Below, piece by piece: positions 10,129 to 21,936 of a stretch of 64,000 nt of DNA. Each line of letters starts with the position of its first letter. The stretch's first letter is position 1. Source of the DNA: Paracoccus aerodenitrificans (GTDB taxonomy: Bacteria; Pseudomonadota; Alphaproteobacteria; Rhodobacterales; Rhodobacteraceae); NCBI RefSeq assembly GCF_027913215.1, contig NZ_CP115784.1, positions 3,171,501-3,235,500 of the forward strand, in the 5' to 3' direction. The notes below the pieces were generated by a model. It was not told the DNA's origin. It searched no databases and worked only from the letters and a program-made list of their open reading frames with translations. Position numbers and translations under genes: made by a program.

Positions 10129-10174
10129 GGTATGTCGACGTGAACCCTGACGGCCAGTGGAGCCTGCAAGGCTC

Positions 10175-10621
10175 TTAACGTTCAAGCTTCAGCAAAAGCT
10201 CCTTCAGGCCCGGTTCATCGACGAGTTCGGCTGCCTTCGCCACGGGGAACCACTGCCGTGTGCGTTCCTCGGATTCGGGAAAATCATCCTCAAGCCGCTC
10301 GACCTCGATCAGGTGAACCTGAACCTGAATATAGATGCTGAACCCCTGTTCCTGCCATTTATCATAGCCATAACGGCCAACAGAGCGCGGGGAGACCGTG
10401 CCCCGGACTCCGGCCTCTTCCCATGCTTCCTGCGCTGCCGCCCCGGCGACGCTGAGGCCTGACATCGGCCAGCCCTTTGGAATGATCCAGCGACCTGTGC
10501 CGCGGCTTGTGATCAGAAGAATTTCACGCGTCTGGACATGCCTGCAAATCGCACCGACCTGCAGTACAGGCGGGCGGCGTCCCAGCAGAAGGCTCAGCGT
10601 GTTGCGGATCGCCTTACTCAT
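10175..10621 (-). CDS. Nudix hydrolase
   Basis: A 148-residue single-domain Nudix protein. The Nudix box reads from GWPMSGLS to QEAWEEAGV: the metal-binding EE pair is present, but the first conserved Glu is replaced by Leu and the Arg of REUxEE by Gln. The KGWPM start is typical of alphaproteobacterial members thought to act on diadenosine or inositol polyphosphates. It overlaps the end of arfB by eight bases, so the two are co-translated. The substrate is unknown; the changed first Glu could alter it. Cytoplasmic, with no signal or membrane segment. Confidence 0.85.
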   Translation of the reverse strand: MSKAIRNTLSLLLGRRPPVLQVGAICRHVQTREILLITSRGTGRWIIPKGWPMSGLSVAGAAAQEAWEEAGVRGTVSPRSVGRYGYDKWQEQGFSIYIQVQVHLIEVERLEDDFPESEERTRQWFPVAKAAELVDEPGLKELLLKLER

Positions 10622-11072
10622 CGCCCGGCTCGACCCTGCCGCGAAGCGATTTGACAGCGCCCCTTTGTGATTTGGCGTTCAGACGGCGACGCTTGCTGGC
10701 CAGAGTCGGACGTGTTGGGATCCTGCGTTTCGGTGCAATGGCAGCGCGCTGGATCAGTTCGGCCAAACGCTCGCGTGCGATTTCGCGGTTGCGGGCCTGG
10801 CTGCGGGTTTCTTGCGACAAGATGATAACCGCTCCATCCTGCGTCCAGCGGCGACCTGAAAGCCGTTTCAGCCGGCGTTTGACCGGATCGGGCAGGTTCG
10901 GGGATCTTTCGGCCTCGAAGCGAAGTTCAACGGCGGTAGAGACCTTGTTGACGTTCTGACCTCCCGGTCCCTGCGCCCGTGTGAAGCTTTCCGTCAGCTC
11001 CCACTCCTCAATGACAATGTTCTCGTTAACGTGCAGCACTGGACTATTCGGCTTGGTTGTTTCGTTAAGCAT
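10614..11072 (-). CDS. arfB: Alternative ribosome-rescue factor ArfB (peptidyl-tRNA hydrolase, GGQ)
   Basis: A 152-residue release-factor-like protein that frees stalled ribosomes by hydrolysing peptidyl-tRNA. The GGQ catalytic loop is seen as GPGGQNVNK (35-43). The C-terminus is strongly basic (KRRIPTRPTLASKRRR), as expected for the tail that enters the empty mRNA channel. Length fits ArfB/YaeJ (about 140), not a full release factor. It is followed by a Nudix gene with an eight-base overlap. No clear ribosome site precedes the ATG at 11072. Confidence 0.93.
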   Translation of the reverse strand: MLNETTKPNSPVLHVNENIVIEEWELTESFTRAQGPGGQNVNKVSTAVELRFEAERSPNLPDPVKRRLKRLSGRRWTQDGAVIILSQETRSQARNREIARERLAELIQRAAIAPKRRIPTRPTLASKRRRLNAKSQRGAVKSLRGRVEPGDE

Positions 11073-11322
11073 AATCTGCTGCGTCCGTTTTCGGAAGTTC
11101 TTGCGTCAGGGGTAACGCATGAACAGGGTTCAGACACTAGACCGGTCACGAAACATCAGCATGACAGCTGACAGAGATGTGAACAGAATTGTACTGATAA
11201 ACCCCTGCAGCAACGGCATAAACCCGCTCAGTTTCAGGATGCGCTGCAACATATGTTTGTTGCCGGTGCTTTTCAACCATGTCTGCTGCGGGATATGTGG
11301 TGACTATTTAAAGGGGGCAATC
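11073..11322 (+). promoter_or_regulatory. Intergenic leader ahead of the RND efflux operon
   Basis: About 250 bases lie between the divergent arfB and the first adaptor gene. The frame is open through part of this stretch, but its codon use and cysteine-rich translation do not look like protein. It ends in AAGGGGG (11311-11317), a strong ribosome site for the proposed TTG start at 11323. I see no convincing sigma-70 pair and no adjacent regulator gene. Confidence 0.4.
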
Positions 11323-12402
11323 TTGGTCCACCGTTTGTTTCCCGTTTTGACTTCGACCGCATATTTAACGGTCATCGCAGCAGGTATCGCACAGCAAGCG
11401 CATGCGGCAGAGCCTCTGCCGGTTGAACTCGTCCCTGTGATCACAAGCGAAATCGGCGTTGAAGTCCGGCTGACCGGTACGCTTGAGGCGGTGGACAGCG
11501 TTGATCTGGGCTTCCGCGAAGGCGGTCGCGTGACCGACATGCTGGTCCGCGAAGGCGATCATTTCCGCCAGGGCGATGTTCTGGCCCGCATCGACCCGCT
11601 GCAATTCCAGCAGGCGCTCAATGTGGCGGAGGCGTCGCTTGCCGCGGCCGTTGCGACGCAGGAACAGGCTCAGCAGGCCGCCGATCGGGCACAGGCCATG
11701 CTGGATCGCGGAGTCGGCACCCGCGCGGCGCGGGATACCGCACGGCAGATGCTCAGCGCGGCGCATACCCAGACCGAGCAGGCGGAAACCAGTCTCGATC
11801 AGGCCCGTCGGTCTCTGGAAGATACGGAACTGGTCGCGCCGTTTGACGGCGTTGTCACCATGCGTTCCGGCGAAGCGGGTCAGGTGGTCGGGCCTGCACA
11901 GGCGGTGCTGTCTCTGGCCTCGATGTCGGGCCTTGAGGCCGTGTTCCTGACCCCAGACATGGCGCATCTGAAGGATGCGATGGGCGCGGCGGCGGCTCTG
12001 GATATGATTGATGTCGAGGCACCGCCAATGATGGCGCGGGTTACAGAGATTTCGCCCCTCATTGATGCCCAGACAGGTTCCGTCCGGTTGCGGGCGCGGG
12101 TCGAGGACGCGCCGGATGATGTCTCGCTTCTCGGTGCGATGGTGCGAGGCCGGATCGTGCTGAGCGTCGGAGAGGCTGTGGAAATTCCGTGGACCGCGCT
12201 GACCTCGGGTGAGGGCGGCCCGGCTGTATGGGTTCTGGACGAGGCAAAGCGGGCAGAGCTTCGCCATGTCGAGATCGAGCGCTTCGATGACGGAAAAGTC
12301 TTCCTGTCGGGCGGTGTCGAACCCGGGGAAGTCGTCGTCGCCGCAGGTTCTCAGATGCTGTTCCCCGGGCGAGAGGTCGTTGACGTGGAGAGTGGCTTAT
12401 GA
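11323..12402 (+). CDS. RND efflux periplasmic adaptor subunit (first of two)
   Basis: A 359-residue membrane-fusion protein linking an inner-membrane RND pump to an outer-membrane channel. From the TTG start at 11323, just after AAGGGGG, it has a good signal peptide (MVHRLFPVLTSTAYL and onward) cleaved after AHA. The lipoyl/barrel-sandwich halves flank a long alanine- and glutamine-rich coiled coil at about 120-190, and the second half carries the LVAPFDGVVTMRSGEAGQVV lipoyl block. The gene overlaps the next adaptor by four bases. If the TTG is wrong, the next start would cut into the signal peptide. The role in export is firm; the substrate is unknown. Confidence 0.88.
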   Translation: MVHRLFPVLTSTAYLTVIAAGIAQQAHAAEPLPVELVPVITSEIGVEVRLTGTLEAVDSVDLGFREGGRVTDMLVREGDHFRQGDVLARIDPLQFQQALNVAEASLAAAVATQEQAQQAADRAQAMLDRGVGTRAARDTARQMLSAAHTQTEQAETSLDQARRSLEDTELVAPFDGVVTMRSGEAGQVVGPAQAVLSLASMSGLEAVFLTPDMAHLKDAMGAAAALDMIDVEAPPMMARVTEISPLIDAQTGSVRLRARVEDAPDDVSLLGAMVRGRIVLSVGEAVEIPWTALTSGEGGPAVWVLDEAKRAELRHVEIERFDDGKVFLSGGVEPGEVVVAAGSQMLFPGREVVDVESGL

Positions 12403-13493
12403 TGCGTCACGCTCTGCTGGTCTTACCTTTCCTGTACATGCCGTTTCCGGGCAGTGCTTTTGAGTTTCCCTGGGCAGAAGAGGCCGAGGCTACCGTGCAG
12501 ACATCGCCGCGCCCGGTCGTTTCGGTCATCCTTCAAGACATTCCGTCTCAGCGGCGCAGCTTTCCCGGTGTCGTCGTGGCCGGGACTGAGGTTCAGCTTG
12601 GTTTCCAGACGCTTGGCCGTCTTGCGGCGCGGCCGGTGGATGTCGGTGACCGCGTGAAAATGGGCGATGTTCTGGCGGAACTGAAACCTGACGATCTTCG
12701 CGCGAATGTCCGCGCCGCTCAGTCGGCGGTGGAAGCGGCAGAGGTTACGCTTGAAACCGCCCGCTCCGAGGCCGAACGGACGCGTGATCTGGCGTCTCGC
12801 AACGTCTCGTCTCGCGCCGTGCTTGAGCAGGCAGAAAGAAGGCTGAAAGCCGCCGAGGCGGGAATGGCTCAGGCCCGCTCGGAACTGGCCCGGGCCGAGG
12901 ACGCAGCCGGTTTCGCAAGGCTTGTTGCGCCGTTTGATGGGGTGGTGTCGGCTGTCTTCGAGAATGCCGGTGCGGTTGTCGGGGCGGGAACGCCGGTGCT
13001 GACCCTCTCGGATGTCGCGACGCGTGAGGCGATTATCGACCTGCCGGCCCCGGCCCTGTCGGCGCTGCCGGTGGGAACCGCGATGTCGATCTGGCTGGAA
13101 TCCGATCCCGCAACGCGCTGCCCGGGCCGGATTACCCGGATTGAGCCTGTGGCCGATGCTGCAACCCGCACCAGACGCGTGCATGTGGCAATGGAGAATG
13201 CAGAGGATTTCCGGCTGAACGCCCTGATCCGTGCGCAATATGCAGGTGACGCAGGGACAATCCTGACCGTGCCACCCTCTGCGATTGCCGGTTCGGAAGA
13301 TGACAGCTATGTCTGGGTCGTGAACCGGCAGGGCGACCGGGCCAATGTGTCGCGGCGGAATGTCGTGACCGGGGCGCGGATGGACGACATTGTCGAGATT
13401 GCCGAGGGAATCCAGCCCGGAGAGGAAATCATTATTCGCGGTGTTCACTCTCTTGAGGACGGGCAGGTTGTTGGCAGGCGGGTCGCGCCCTGA
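12399..13493 (+). CDS. RND efflux periplasmic adaptor subunit (second of two)
   Basis: A 364-residue membrane-fusion protein with an N-terminal signal sequence (MMRHALLVLPFLYMPFPGSA). It shows the same plan as its neighbour: a lipoyl half at about 60-95 (VVVAGTEVQLGFQTLGRL), an alanine/glutamate-rich hairpin at about 100-170, and the closing LVAPFDGVVSAVFENAGAVV block. It overlaps the first adaptor by four bases and shares one base with the pump gene (TGATG), so all three are one operon. Two unequal adaptors suggest a hetero-oligomeric adaptor ring, as in MdtABC-like or TriABC-type pumps. Substrate unknown. Confidence 0.9.
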   Translation: MMRHALLVLPFLYMPFPGSAFEFPWAEEAEATVQTSPRPVVSVILQDIPSQRRSFPGVVVAGTEVQLGFQTLGRLAARPVDVGDRVKMGDVLAELKPDDLRANVRAAQSAVEAAEVTLETARSEAERTRDLASRNVSSRAVLEQAERRLKAAEAGMAQARSELARAEDAAGFARLVAPFDGVVSAVFENAGAVVGAGTPVLTLSDVATREAIIDLPAPALSALPVGTAMSIWLESDPATRCPGRITRIEPVADAATRTRRVHVAMENAEDFRLNALIRAQYAGDAGTILTVPPSAIAGSEDDSYVWVVNRQGDRANVSRRNVVTGARMDDIVEIAEGIQPGEEIIIRGVHSLEDGQVVGRRVAP

Positions 13494-16400
13494 TGCAGGA
13501 TACACGTTTCAACCTGTCCGACTGGGCCTTGCGCCATCGCAGCTTCGTCTGGTTCCTGCTGTTCATCTCGATGATCGCGGGAACGCTGTCATATATGAAT
13601 CTGGGCCGTGAAGAGGATCCGAACTTCACCATCAAGGTGATGGTGATCGGAGCGGCCCTGCCCGGTGCAAGCATCGATGAAACGCTGGATCAGGTCACCA
13701 AACGGATCGAGCGCAAGCTTGAGGAACTGGATGAGCTGAAATTCACCCGCTCGGTGACGATGCCGGGTCAGGCGGTGGTTTATGTCGAGCTTGATCAGAA
13801 CGTGAAAAGCCCCGACGTGCCCGAGATCTGGAAGCGTGTCCGGCATATGATGTCCGATATCAGGCCCGAATTCCCCGAAGAATTCGCCGGGTTTCAGTTC
13901 AACGACAATTTCGGTGATGTTTACGGCAATATCTACGCCTTCACCGCCGATGGTTTCACCATGCGTGAGCTTCGCGACCGGATAGACGATATCCGCGATC
14001 TGGTTCAGACGCTGCCCTTGGCCGGGAAGGTCGAACTGCTTGGCGAACAGGATGAGGAAATCTATCTTGAGTTCTCGCCATCGCGTCTGGCCTCGCTTGG
14101 TCTCAGTCAGGAACAGGTGATCTCTACCCTGTCCAACCAGAATGCAATCGCCGCTGCCGGTGTGATCGAATCCGGGCCGGAGCGGATTCTTCTGCGCGTC
14201 ACCGGCGAATTCAATGATAGCGACGCGATTGCCGCGGTGAATTTCCGCATCGCCGACCGCTTCTACAGCCTGACCGATGTGGCGACGATTCGCCGGGGCT
14301 ATGTCGATCCTCCGGAATCACTGTTCCGCTATAATGGCGAGCAGGCGATTGGTCTTCAGATCGGGATGAAGCAAGGGGGCAATATTCTGGAATTTGGTGA
14401 GCAGGTCGATGCGCTGATGGCGAAGGTCTCTGCCGATCTGCCCGTCGGGATCAAGATGGCGAAGGTCGCCGATCAGCCTCATGTCGTCGATGAGGCGGTG
14501 GGCCATTTCGTGCAGGCTCTGGTCGAGGCGGTCGCCATCGTCCTGATCGTCAGCTTCATCAGCCTTGGTCTGCGCGCCGGGATGGTGGTGACGATGTCCA
14601 TCCCGCTGGTGCTGGCGATCACCTTTGTCTTCATGGAATATTATGGCATCACCCTGCAAAGGGTTTCTCTGGGAGCGCTGATCATCGCGCTTGGCCTGCT
14701 GGTCGATGATGCGATGATCGCCATCGAGACGATGATTTCCCGGCTTGAGATCGGTGAATCGCTGACCGATGCCGCGTCCTATGCGTGGACCTCGATTGCC
14801 TTTCCGATGCTCAGCGGGACACTGGTCACAGTGGCGGGGTTCATCCCTATCGGGCTGAATAACTCCGATGCGGGAGAGTTTACCTTTTCCCTGTTCGTGG
14901 TCATCGCGGTGGCGCTTGTGGTCAGTTGGGTCGTCGCAGTGCTGTTCGCTCCGGTCCTGGGCGTGGCTTTCCTGCCCCGGAAAATGAAACAACATGACGG
15001 CAATCCCGGATGGGTCAGGCGACGGTTCCATACGGCGCTGCGCGTCGCGATGCGTTTCAAATGGGCGACGATTCTGATCACTGTAATGACTTTCGGCGCC
15101 TCGATATGGGGGATGCAATTCGTCGAGCAGCAATTTTTCCCGACCTCGGACCGGACTGAGTTGCTGGTCGATGTGAATATGCGGCACAACTCGTCGATTG
15201 CTGACACGAAAGACACGATGGACAGGCTGGAGGCGTCGCTTCAGGACGACCATGACGTGCGGTTTTGGACCTCTTATGTCGGTATGGGCTCGCCGCGCTT
15301 CGTGCTTGCGCTCGATGTACCGACGGCGGGTCCGTATATGGGCCAGATTGTGATCCAGACCCCCAGCCTTGAGGCAAGGGACCGTGTCAGGGCAAAGATC
15401 GAGGATCTTGCGCGGCGCGACTTCAGCGGCGCGGATATTTACGTGAAAAATCTTGAGGTCGGGCCTCCGGTCGGCAAACCGATCCAATACCGCGTGTCGG
15501 GTTCCGGCATCGAGGAGACGCGCGATGCAGCCCGTGAACTGGCGGCTCTGCTGGTGCAGGACAGCAGGCTGCGCAATGTAACGCTCGACTGGAATGAGCC
15601 TGCGCGGGTGATCCGGCTGCGTGTCAGTCAGGATCAGGCGCGGCGTCTGGGGATCAGCTCGACGGATATCTCCTGGGCGGCGGCAACCATGTTCACCGGC
15701 CAGACCATTACCCAGCTTCGCGACGGAGAATATCTGGTCGATGTCGTCACGCGCGGCGTCGCGGATGAGCGCAGCTCGATCGCGACGCTTCGCAACCTTC
15801 AGCTTGGCACCCCAAGCGGGACGCCGATTCCTTTGGCCAGCCTTGCAAAGCTTGAATATGCAACTGAGCAACCGCTGATCATGCAGCGCGACGGGCTGCC
15901 GACAGTGACGGTCAAGGCCGATATCGAGGGAACGGCACAGGCGGCGACACTGGTCAGCGAACTCGCCCCCCGGATTGCCGAGTTCGGGGACACCCTACCG
16001 CCGCTGATGAAGATCGAAATCGGCGGCACCGTGGAATCCTCGATGGACAGTCAGGAACCCATTGCCGCTGTCGTTCCGCTGATGTTGCTGATCATGGCGT
16101 TTCTGATCATGGCGCAGATGCAGAGCTTCCGTCTCTCGGCGATTGTGTTCACCGCCGCGCCGCTTGGCCTGATCGGTGTGGTGATCGTGCTGGTCGGTTT
16201 CGGAGTACCGATGGGTTTCGTGGCCCTGCTTGGGATTCTGGCGCTTGCCGGTATCCTGATCCGGAACTCGATCATTCTGGTGCATGAGGTGCAGAACCTG
16301 CTGGCAAAGGGGCAGAGCCGTTGGGATGCGGTGTTCAACGCTTCGGACAGCCGGGCGCGGCCGATTCTGCTGACGGCGGCGGCGGCCTCGCTGGCGCTGA

Positions 16401-16552
16401 TCCCGATCTCGCGTCAGGTGTTCTGGGGACCGATGGCGTTCGCGATGATGGGCGGGATCATTGTCGGAACCCTGATCACACTGCTTTTCGTTCCGGCCCT
16501 GTATTGCGCGGTGTTCCGCGTAAGACCGCCGCAGGATGAACGGGCAGGCTGA
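13493..16552 (+). CDS. RND-family efflux pump, inner-membrane subunit
   Basis: A 1019-residue proton-driven exporter of the HAE/AcrB superfamily. It has the usual plan of twelve membrane helices with two large periplasmic loops. The paired aspartates of the proton relay are seen in GLLVDDAMIAIETM (helix 4), and FGVPMGFVALLGILALAGI is in the second half. The start at 13493 shares a base with the second adaptor's stop. No outer-membrane factor gene follows; it must be supplied from elsewhere. The sequence does not indicate metal export of the CzcA type, so drugs, lipids or small organics are the likelier cargo. Confidence 0.93.
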   Translation: MQDTRFNLSDWALRHRSFVWFLLFISMIAGTLSYMNLGREEDPNFTIKVMVIGAALPGASIDETLDQVTKRIERKLEELDELKFTRSVTMPGQAVVYVELDQNVKSPDVPEIWKRVRHMMSDIRPEFPEEFAGFQFNDNFGDVYGNIYAFTADGFTMRELRDRIDDIRDLVQTLPLAGKVELLGEQDEEIYLEFSPSRLASLGLSQEQVISTLSNQNAIAAAGVIESGPERILLRVTGEFNDSDAIAAVNFRIADRFYSLTDVATIRRGYVDPPESLFRYNGEQAIGLQIGMKQGGNILEFGEQVDALMAKVSADLPVGIKMAKVADQPHVVDEAVGHFVQALVEAVAIVLIVSFISLGLRAGMVVTMSIPLVLAITFVFMEYYGITLQRVSLGALIIALGLLVDDAMIAIETMISRLEIGESLTDAASYAWTSIAFPMLSGTLVTVAGFIPIGLNNSDAGEFTFSLFVVIAVALVVSWVVAVLFAPVLGVAFLPRKMKQHDGNPGWVRRRFHTALRVAMRFKWATILITVMTFGASIWGMQFVEQQFFPTSDRTELLVDVNMRHNSSIADTKDTMDRLEASLQDDHDVRFWTSYVGMGSPRFVLALDVPTAGPYMGQIVIQTPSLEARDRVRAKIEDLARRDFSGADIYVKNLEVGPPVGKPIQYRVSGSGIEETRDAARELAALLVQDSRLRNVTLDWNEPARVIRLRVSQDQARRLGISSTDISWAAATMFTGQTITQLRDGEYLVDVVTRGVADERSSIATLRNLQLGTPSGTPIPLASLAKLEYATEQPLIMQRDGLPTVTVKADIEGTAQAATLVSELAPRIAEFGDTLPPLMKIEIGGTVESSMDSQEPIAAVVPLMLLIMAFLIMAQMQSFRLSAIVFTAAPLGLIGVVIVLVGFGVPMGFVALLGILALAGILIRNSIILVHEVQNLLAKGQSRWDAVFNASDSRARPILLTAAAASLALIPISRQVFWGPMAFAMMGGIIVGTLITLLFVPALYCAVFRVRPPQDERAG

Positions 16553-16590
16553 TTCAGGCGTCGGGTCTGCTCATTTGGAAAAATGGTATA

Positions 16591-17790
16591 TCAGGCTGAT
16601 ATCCCCGCCAGCACCCGATCCGCGATCATGTCTCCGATCGGCAGGGCGGATGTCGCGGCGGGTGAGGGGGCGTTGCAGACATGCAGCATGCGCGTGCTGT
16701 CCAGAAACAGGAAATCATGCTGCATCGACCCATCCGCCATGACCGCCTGCGCACGGATGCCGCATTCCATTGGCGTCAGATCCTCCAGCGTCAGCCCGGG
16801 GCAATATCGCTGGCATTCGGCCAGATAGCGGCGCTTGAACAGGGAGTTGCCAAGCTCTTTCATTCCGGGGCGGATGAAGGAAAAGATCGCCTTCCAGAAG
16901 CCCGGAAATGCGGCCATGTCGGCCATGTCACGGGCGTTCAGCGAAAACTTCGGATAACCCTCACGCGCCAACCCCAGCATGGCGTTTGGCCCGACCGAGA
17001 CGAAGCCGTCGATCATCGGCGTCAGATGCGTGCCCAGAAACGGTAATCCCGGCTCTGGCACCGGATAGATCATGGCGCTGACGATATCATTGCAGCGTTC
17101 CGAAAGACGGTAATACTCGCCCCGGAACGGGACGATCCGGTGCCGGATCTTCAGCCCCGCTATCCGCGCGATGCGATCCGATTGCAGACCTGCACAGGCA
17201 ATCAGATGCCGGGCCGAGATACTGTCATCTGCGGTCTCGATCCCGACATGCGTGGCGGCTTCACGAATGGCGACAGGCGCGGCGCGATAGCGGATATCCG
17301 CGCCTTTCTTGCGCAATTCATCCGCCATTGCGTGAAGGATTGCCGCATAGCTGACAATCGCGGCCTCGGGCACGCGGATCGCCTTGAGACCGGCGATATT
17401 GGGCTCGCATCGGTGGATCCCGGCGGCGTCCAGCAATTCGGTGCGGATCCCGTTTTGTCCGGCACGCTCATGCAGCGCGTCGAGCCTTGCGATTTCATCT
17501 TTGCGTGTCGCAACGATCAGCTTTCCCCGGGTTTGGAAGGGAATGCCGTGCTCCGTGCAGAATTCTTTGGTCCGGGCAGCCCCTTCACGACAAAGCCGTG
17601 CCTTGAAAGAGCCGGGCGCGTAGTAGATGCCGGAATGGATGACCCCGGAATTGCGCCCCGTCTGATGCCTGCCAAGCCTGTCTTCCTTTTCCAGAAGGAT
17701 CAGTGAGGCGCCGGGCCTGCGCTCAAGCAGGGCGCGTGCGGTGGCGAGGCCGATAATGCCTCCGCCGATGATCGCGTAATCATGGATCAC
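16591..17790 (-). CDS. lhgO: L-2-hydroxyglutarate oxidase/dehydrogenase
   Basis: A 399-residue FAD enzyme of the DAO family that oxidises L-2-hydroxyglutarate to 2-oxoglutarate and feeds electrons to the quinone pool or oxygen. The dinucleotide fold is at the N-terminus (IIGGGIIGLATARALLERR), followed by GRHQTGRNSGVIHSGIYY, which is typical of LhgO (YgaF). The family block GIRAQAVMADGSMQHDFLF is near the end. It overlaps the upstream esterase gene by 11 bases. No csiD-like partner lies beside it, so it probably works in metabolite repair rather than in glutarate breakdown; that point is inference. Confidence 0.9.
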   Translation of the reverse strand: MIHDYAIIGGGIIGLATARALLERRPGASLILLEKEDRLGRHQTGRNSGVIHSGIYYAPGSFKARLCREGAARTKEFCTEHGIPFQTRGKLIVATRKDEIARLDALHERAGQNGIRTELLDAAGIHRCEPNIAGLKAIRVPEAAIVSYAAILHAMADELRKKGADIRYRAAPVAIREAATHVGIETADDSISARHLIACAGLQSDRIARIAGLKIRHRIVPFRGEYYRLSERCNDIVSAMIYPVPEPGLPFLGTHLTPMIDGFVSVGPNAMLGLAREGYPKFSLNARDMADMAAFPGFWKAIFSFIRPGMKELGNSLFKRRYLAECQRYCPGLTLEDLTPMECGIRAQAVMADGSMQHDFLFLDSTRMLHVCNAPSPAATSALPIGDMIADRVLAGISA

Positions 17791-18646
17791 CGGATTCTCC
17801 GGGCGGTGAGGTGGCCAGTTGCATCAGAAGCGGGTGTGCGCCTGCCAGAGTTTCGCCATGCTGCATGCCGCGCAACACATGCAGGCTGACGGGTTCTCCC
17901 TGTGCCTTCGCGCGGGCGACAAGGCGCTGCGCCGGGGCCGGGATGCGATGTGCGGGGAGGGCGGGATCGGCCAGAGCGCCGCGTTCTCGTTCGCTGTCCC
18001 CGACAATGACGGTCAGTCTGGAAAATTCACTGAATTCTTCTGTGCCGGTCAGCCACAAAGCGGGGCTGATCGCCGCGAAACGCGAAAAGCCCGAACCGGA
18101 AGTGCTTAATGCATACAGCACAAACAGCCCGCCATAGCTGTGACCCGCCAGCATCCGGCGCGACGGGTCGAAACGGGCATCCGCCTCGGCCCGCTGCCGC
18201 AGAACTCCGCTCAGTCGCGCCATGAAAAGATCTGCGCCACCGACCTGCCGTTCGGGTCTTCTGGGATCGGTGCGAAGCGGTGGCGGGGTATAATCCAGCG
18301 CACGGCGAGTCGTGTCGAAAGGCAGGTTGGTCGGATACCCGATGCCGATCACCGCAAGATCGGGAAACTGCGCCAGCAGATCCGGGTTCATGCGGTCGAA
18401 GGCGGCATTGCCGTCCAGAAGCCAGAGCGACGGCCAGCCCTGCTTTTCGGGATCGGTTCGGGGCAGTGCGCGGAACAGGCGGTAATCCTGCGCATCCGGG
18501 ACCGGGACGTCAAAAACCTCCTGCCGGTGTGTGGGATGCGGTGCCTGAAGGATCCGCATTTCCGTCGGCTCACGCATCGGCTGTGCTCTCACAGGAGCGG
18601 TGGCAAGCGCCGCCATCGCCAGCACGCTGCGCCGTGTCACTGTCAT
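17780..18646 (-). CDS. Exported alpha/beta hydrolase, IroE/Fes-like esterase
   Basis: A 288-residue serine hydrolase. The N-terminus MTVTRRSVLAMAALATAPVRA looks like a Sec or Tat (twin-arginine-like) signal, so it is likely periplasmic. The nucleophile elbow is GHSYGG; the catalytic Asp is probably in VIVGDSE and the His in GMQHGET near the C-terminus. The pattern WLLDGNAAFD followed by VIGIGYP is typical of the esterase D/IroE group, some of which cut ferric siderophores. It sits upstream of lhgO and overlaps it by 11 bases. No siderophore genes surround it, so a siderophore role is only a possibility. Confidence 0.8.
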   Translation of the reverse strand: MTVTRRSVLAMAALATAPVRAQPMREPTEMRILQAPHPTHRQEVFDVPVPDAQDYRLFRALPRTDPEKQGWPSLWLLDGNAAFDRMNPDLLAQFPDLAVIGIGYPTNLPFDTTRRALDYTPPPLRTDPRRPERQVGGADLFMARLSGVLRQRAEADARFDPSRRMLAGHSYGGLFVLYALSTSGSGFSRFAAISPALWLTGTEEFSEFSRLTVIVGDSERERGALADPALPAHRIPAPAQRLVARAKAQGEPVSLHVLRGMQHGETLAGAHPLLMQLATSPPGESGDP

Positions 18647-18690
18647 CGCTGCACCTCGCCAAGCCGTTTCGCCGCGCCGAATGTGCCAAG

Positions 18691-19593
18691 TCAGATGCGG
18701 GCGTCAAGAGAGCGTCCGATTTCAGAGACGATCTGCGCGATCTGGGCAAAGCGCTGCGCCAGAGGGCTGGATTTGCGCCAGATCATGCCGATTGTGCGGG
18801 TCGGTCTGGGCTCTGCCAGCCTGACGACCTGAATACCCTCGGTGCGGGTCTCGACGGCGACGGCCATTTCGGGGATCAGCGTGACACCGATCCCGGCACC
18901 GACCATCTGCACCAGTGTCGAAAGCGAGCTTCCCTCCATCAGCCCGCGCGGAGGCTGGGGCAGATTGCAGAAGGACAAGGCCTGATCCCGGAAGCAATGC
19001 CCCTCTTCCAGCAGCAGAAGCTGCATCTCCTGAAGATTCTCCGCGCTTGGAACCGGCATCTGCGCATCGGCAATGGGACGGACCAGCACGAATTCCTCAT
19101 CGAAGAGCGGCTCTTCGTGAAGCGAGGGTTCGGATACGGGAAGGGCGACAATCGCGACATCAAGCCGCGATTCCAGCAGATCCTCTATCAGACGTGCGGT
19201 GACGGTTTCCCGTGGCTGCGGCTCAAGCCGGGGAAACTGGCGGCCAAGCGCCTGCATCAGCCGTGGCAGCAGATATGGCGCAACCGTCGGGATCACACCG
19301 ATGCGTAGGGGACCCGAGAGATTTTCGCCATCGGCGCGGACAAGATCGCCCAACTCATCGACCGAACGCAGGATCTCGCGGGCGCGGATCGCGAATTGCT
19401 GCCCAAGAGCCGTCAGTCGCACCCGCCGTGCACTGCGTTCGACAAGCGGCGCACCCAGCAATGCTTCAAGTTCCTTGATCTGCATGGACAGAGCGGGTTG
19501 AGTGATCGCACAATCATCCGCGGCGCGTCCGAACTGGCCGGTTCTGGCAAGCGCTTCGAAATATCGTAGCTGCTTCAGCGTGAGTGATTGCAT
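18691..19593 (-). CDS. oxyR: Hydrogen-peroxide sensor OxyR (LysR family)
   Basis: A 300-residue LysR regulator. An N-terminal winged helix-turn-helix (LKQLRYFEALARTGQFGRAA) is followed by the effector domain. The redox pair of OxyR is present as Cys200 and Cys209, nine residues apart, in EEGHCFRDQALSFC, matching Cys199/Cys208 of the E. coli protein. It is divergent from katG across 138 bases, the classic peroxide-response arrangement, so katG is the likely target. OxyR usually also represses its own gene. Confidence 0.95.
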   Translation of the reverse strand: MQSLTLKQLRYFEALARTGQFGRAADDCAITQPALSMQIKELEALLGAPLVERSARRVRLTALGQQFAIRAREILRSVDELGDLVRADGENLSGPLRIGVIPTVAPYLLPRLMQALGRQFPRLEPQPRETVTARLIEDLLESRLDVAIVALPVSEPSLHEEPLFDEEFVLVRPIADAQMPVPSAENLQEMQLLLLEEGHCFRDQALSFCNLPQPPRGLMEGSSLSTLVQMVGAGIGVTLIPEMAVAVETRTEGIQVVRLAEPRPTRTIGMIWRKSSPLAQRFAQIAQIVSEIGRSLDARI

Positions 19594-21912
<2,319 letters not shown>

Positions 21913-21936
21913 CGTCCGGGTTCTGCCCGGACCGGA

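Noticed and set aside
14318..15871. 517-codon minus-strand frame inside the RND pump gene
   Set aside because: Antisense to a full-length pump, Arg/His/Asp-rich and without domain features; a composition artefact.
17780..18646. Siderophore system built on the IroE-like esterase
   Set aside because: No siderophore synthesis or ferric uptake genes adjoin it; the nearby TonB receptor is tied to B12 by its riboswitch.
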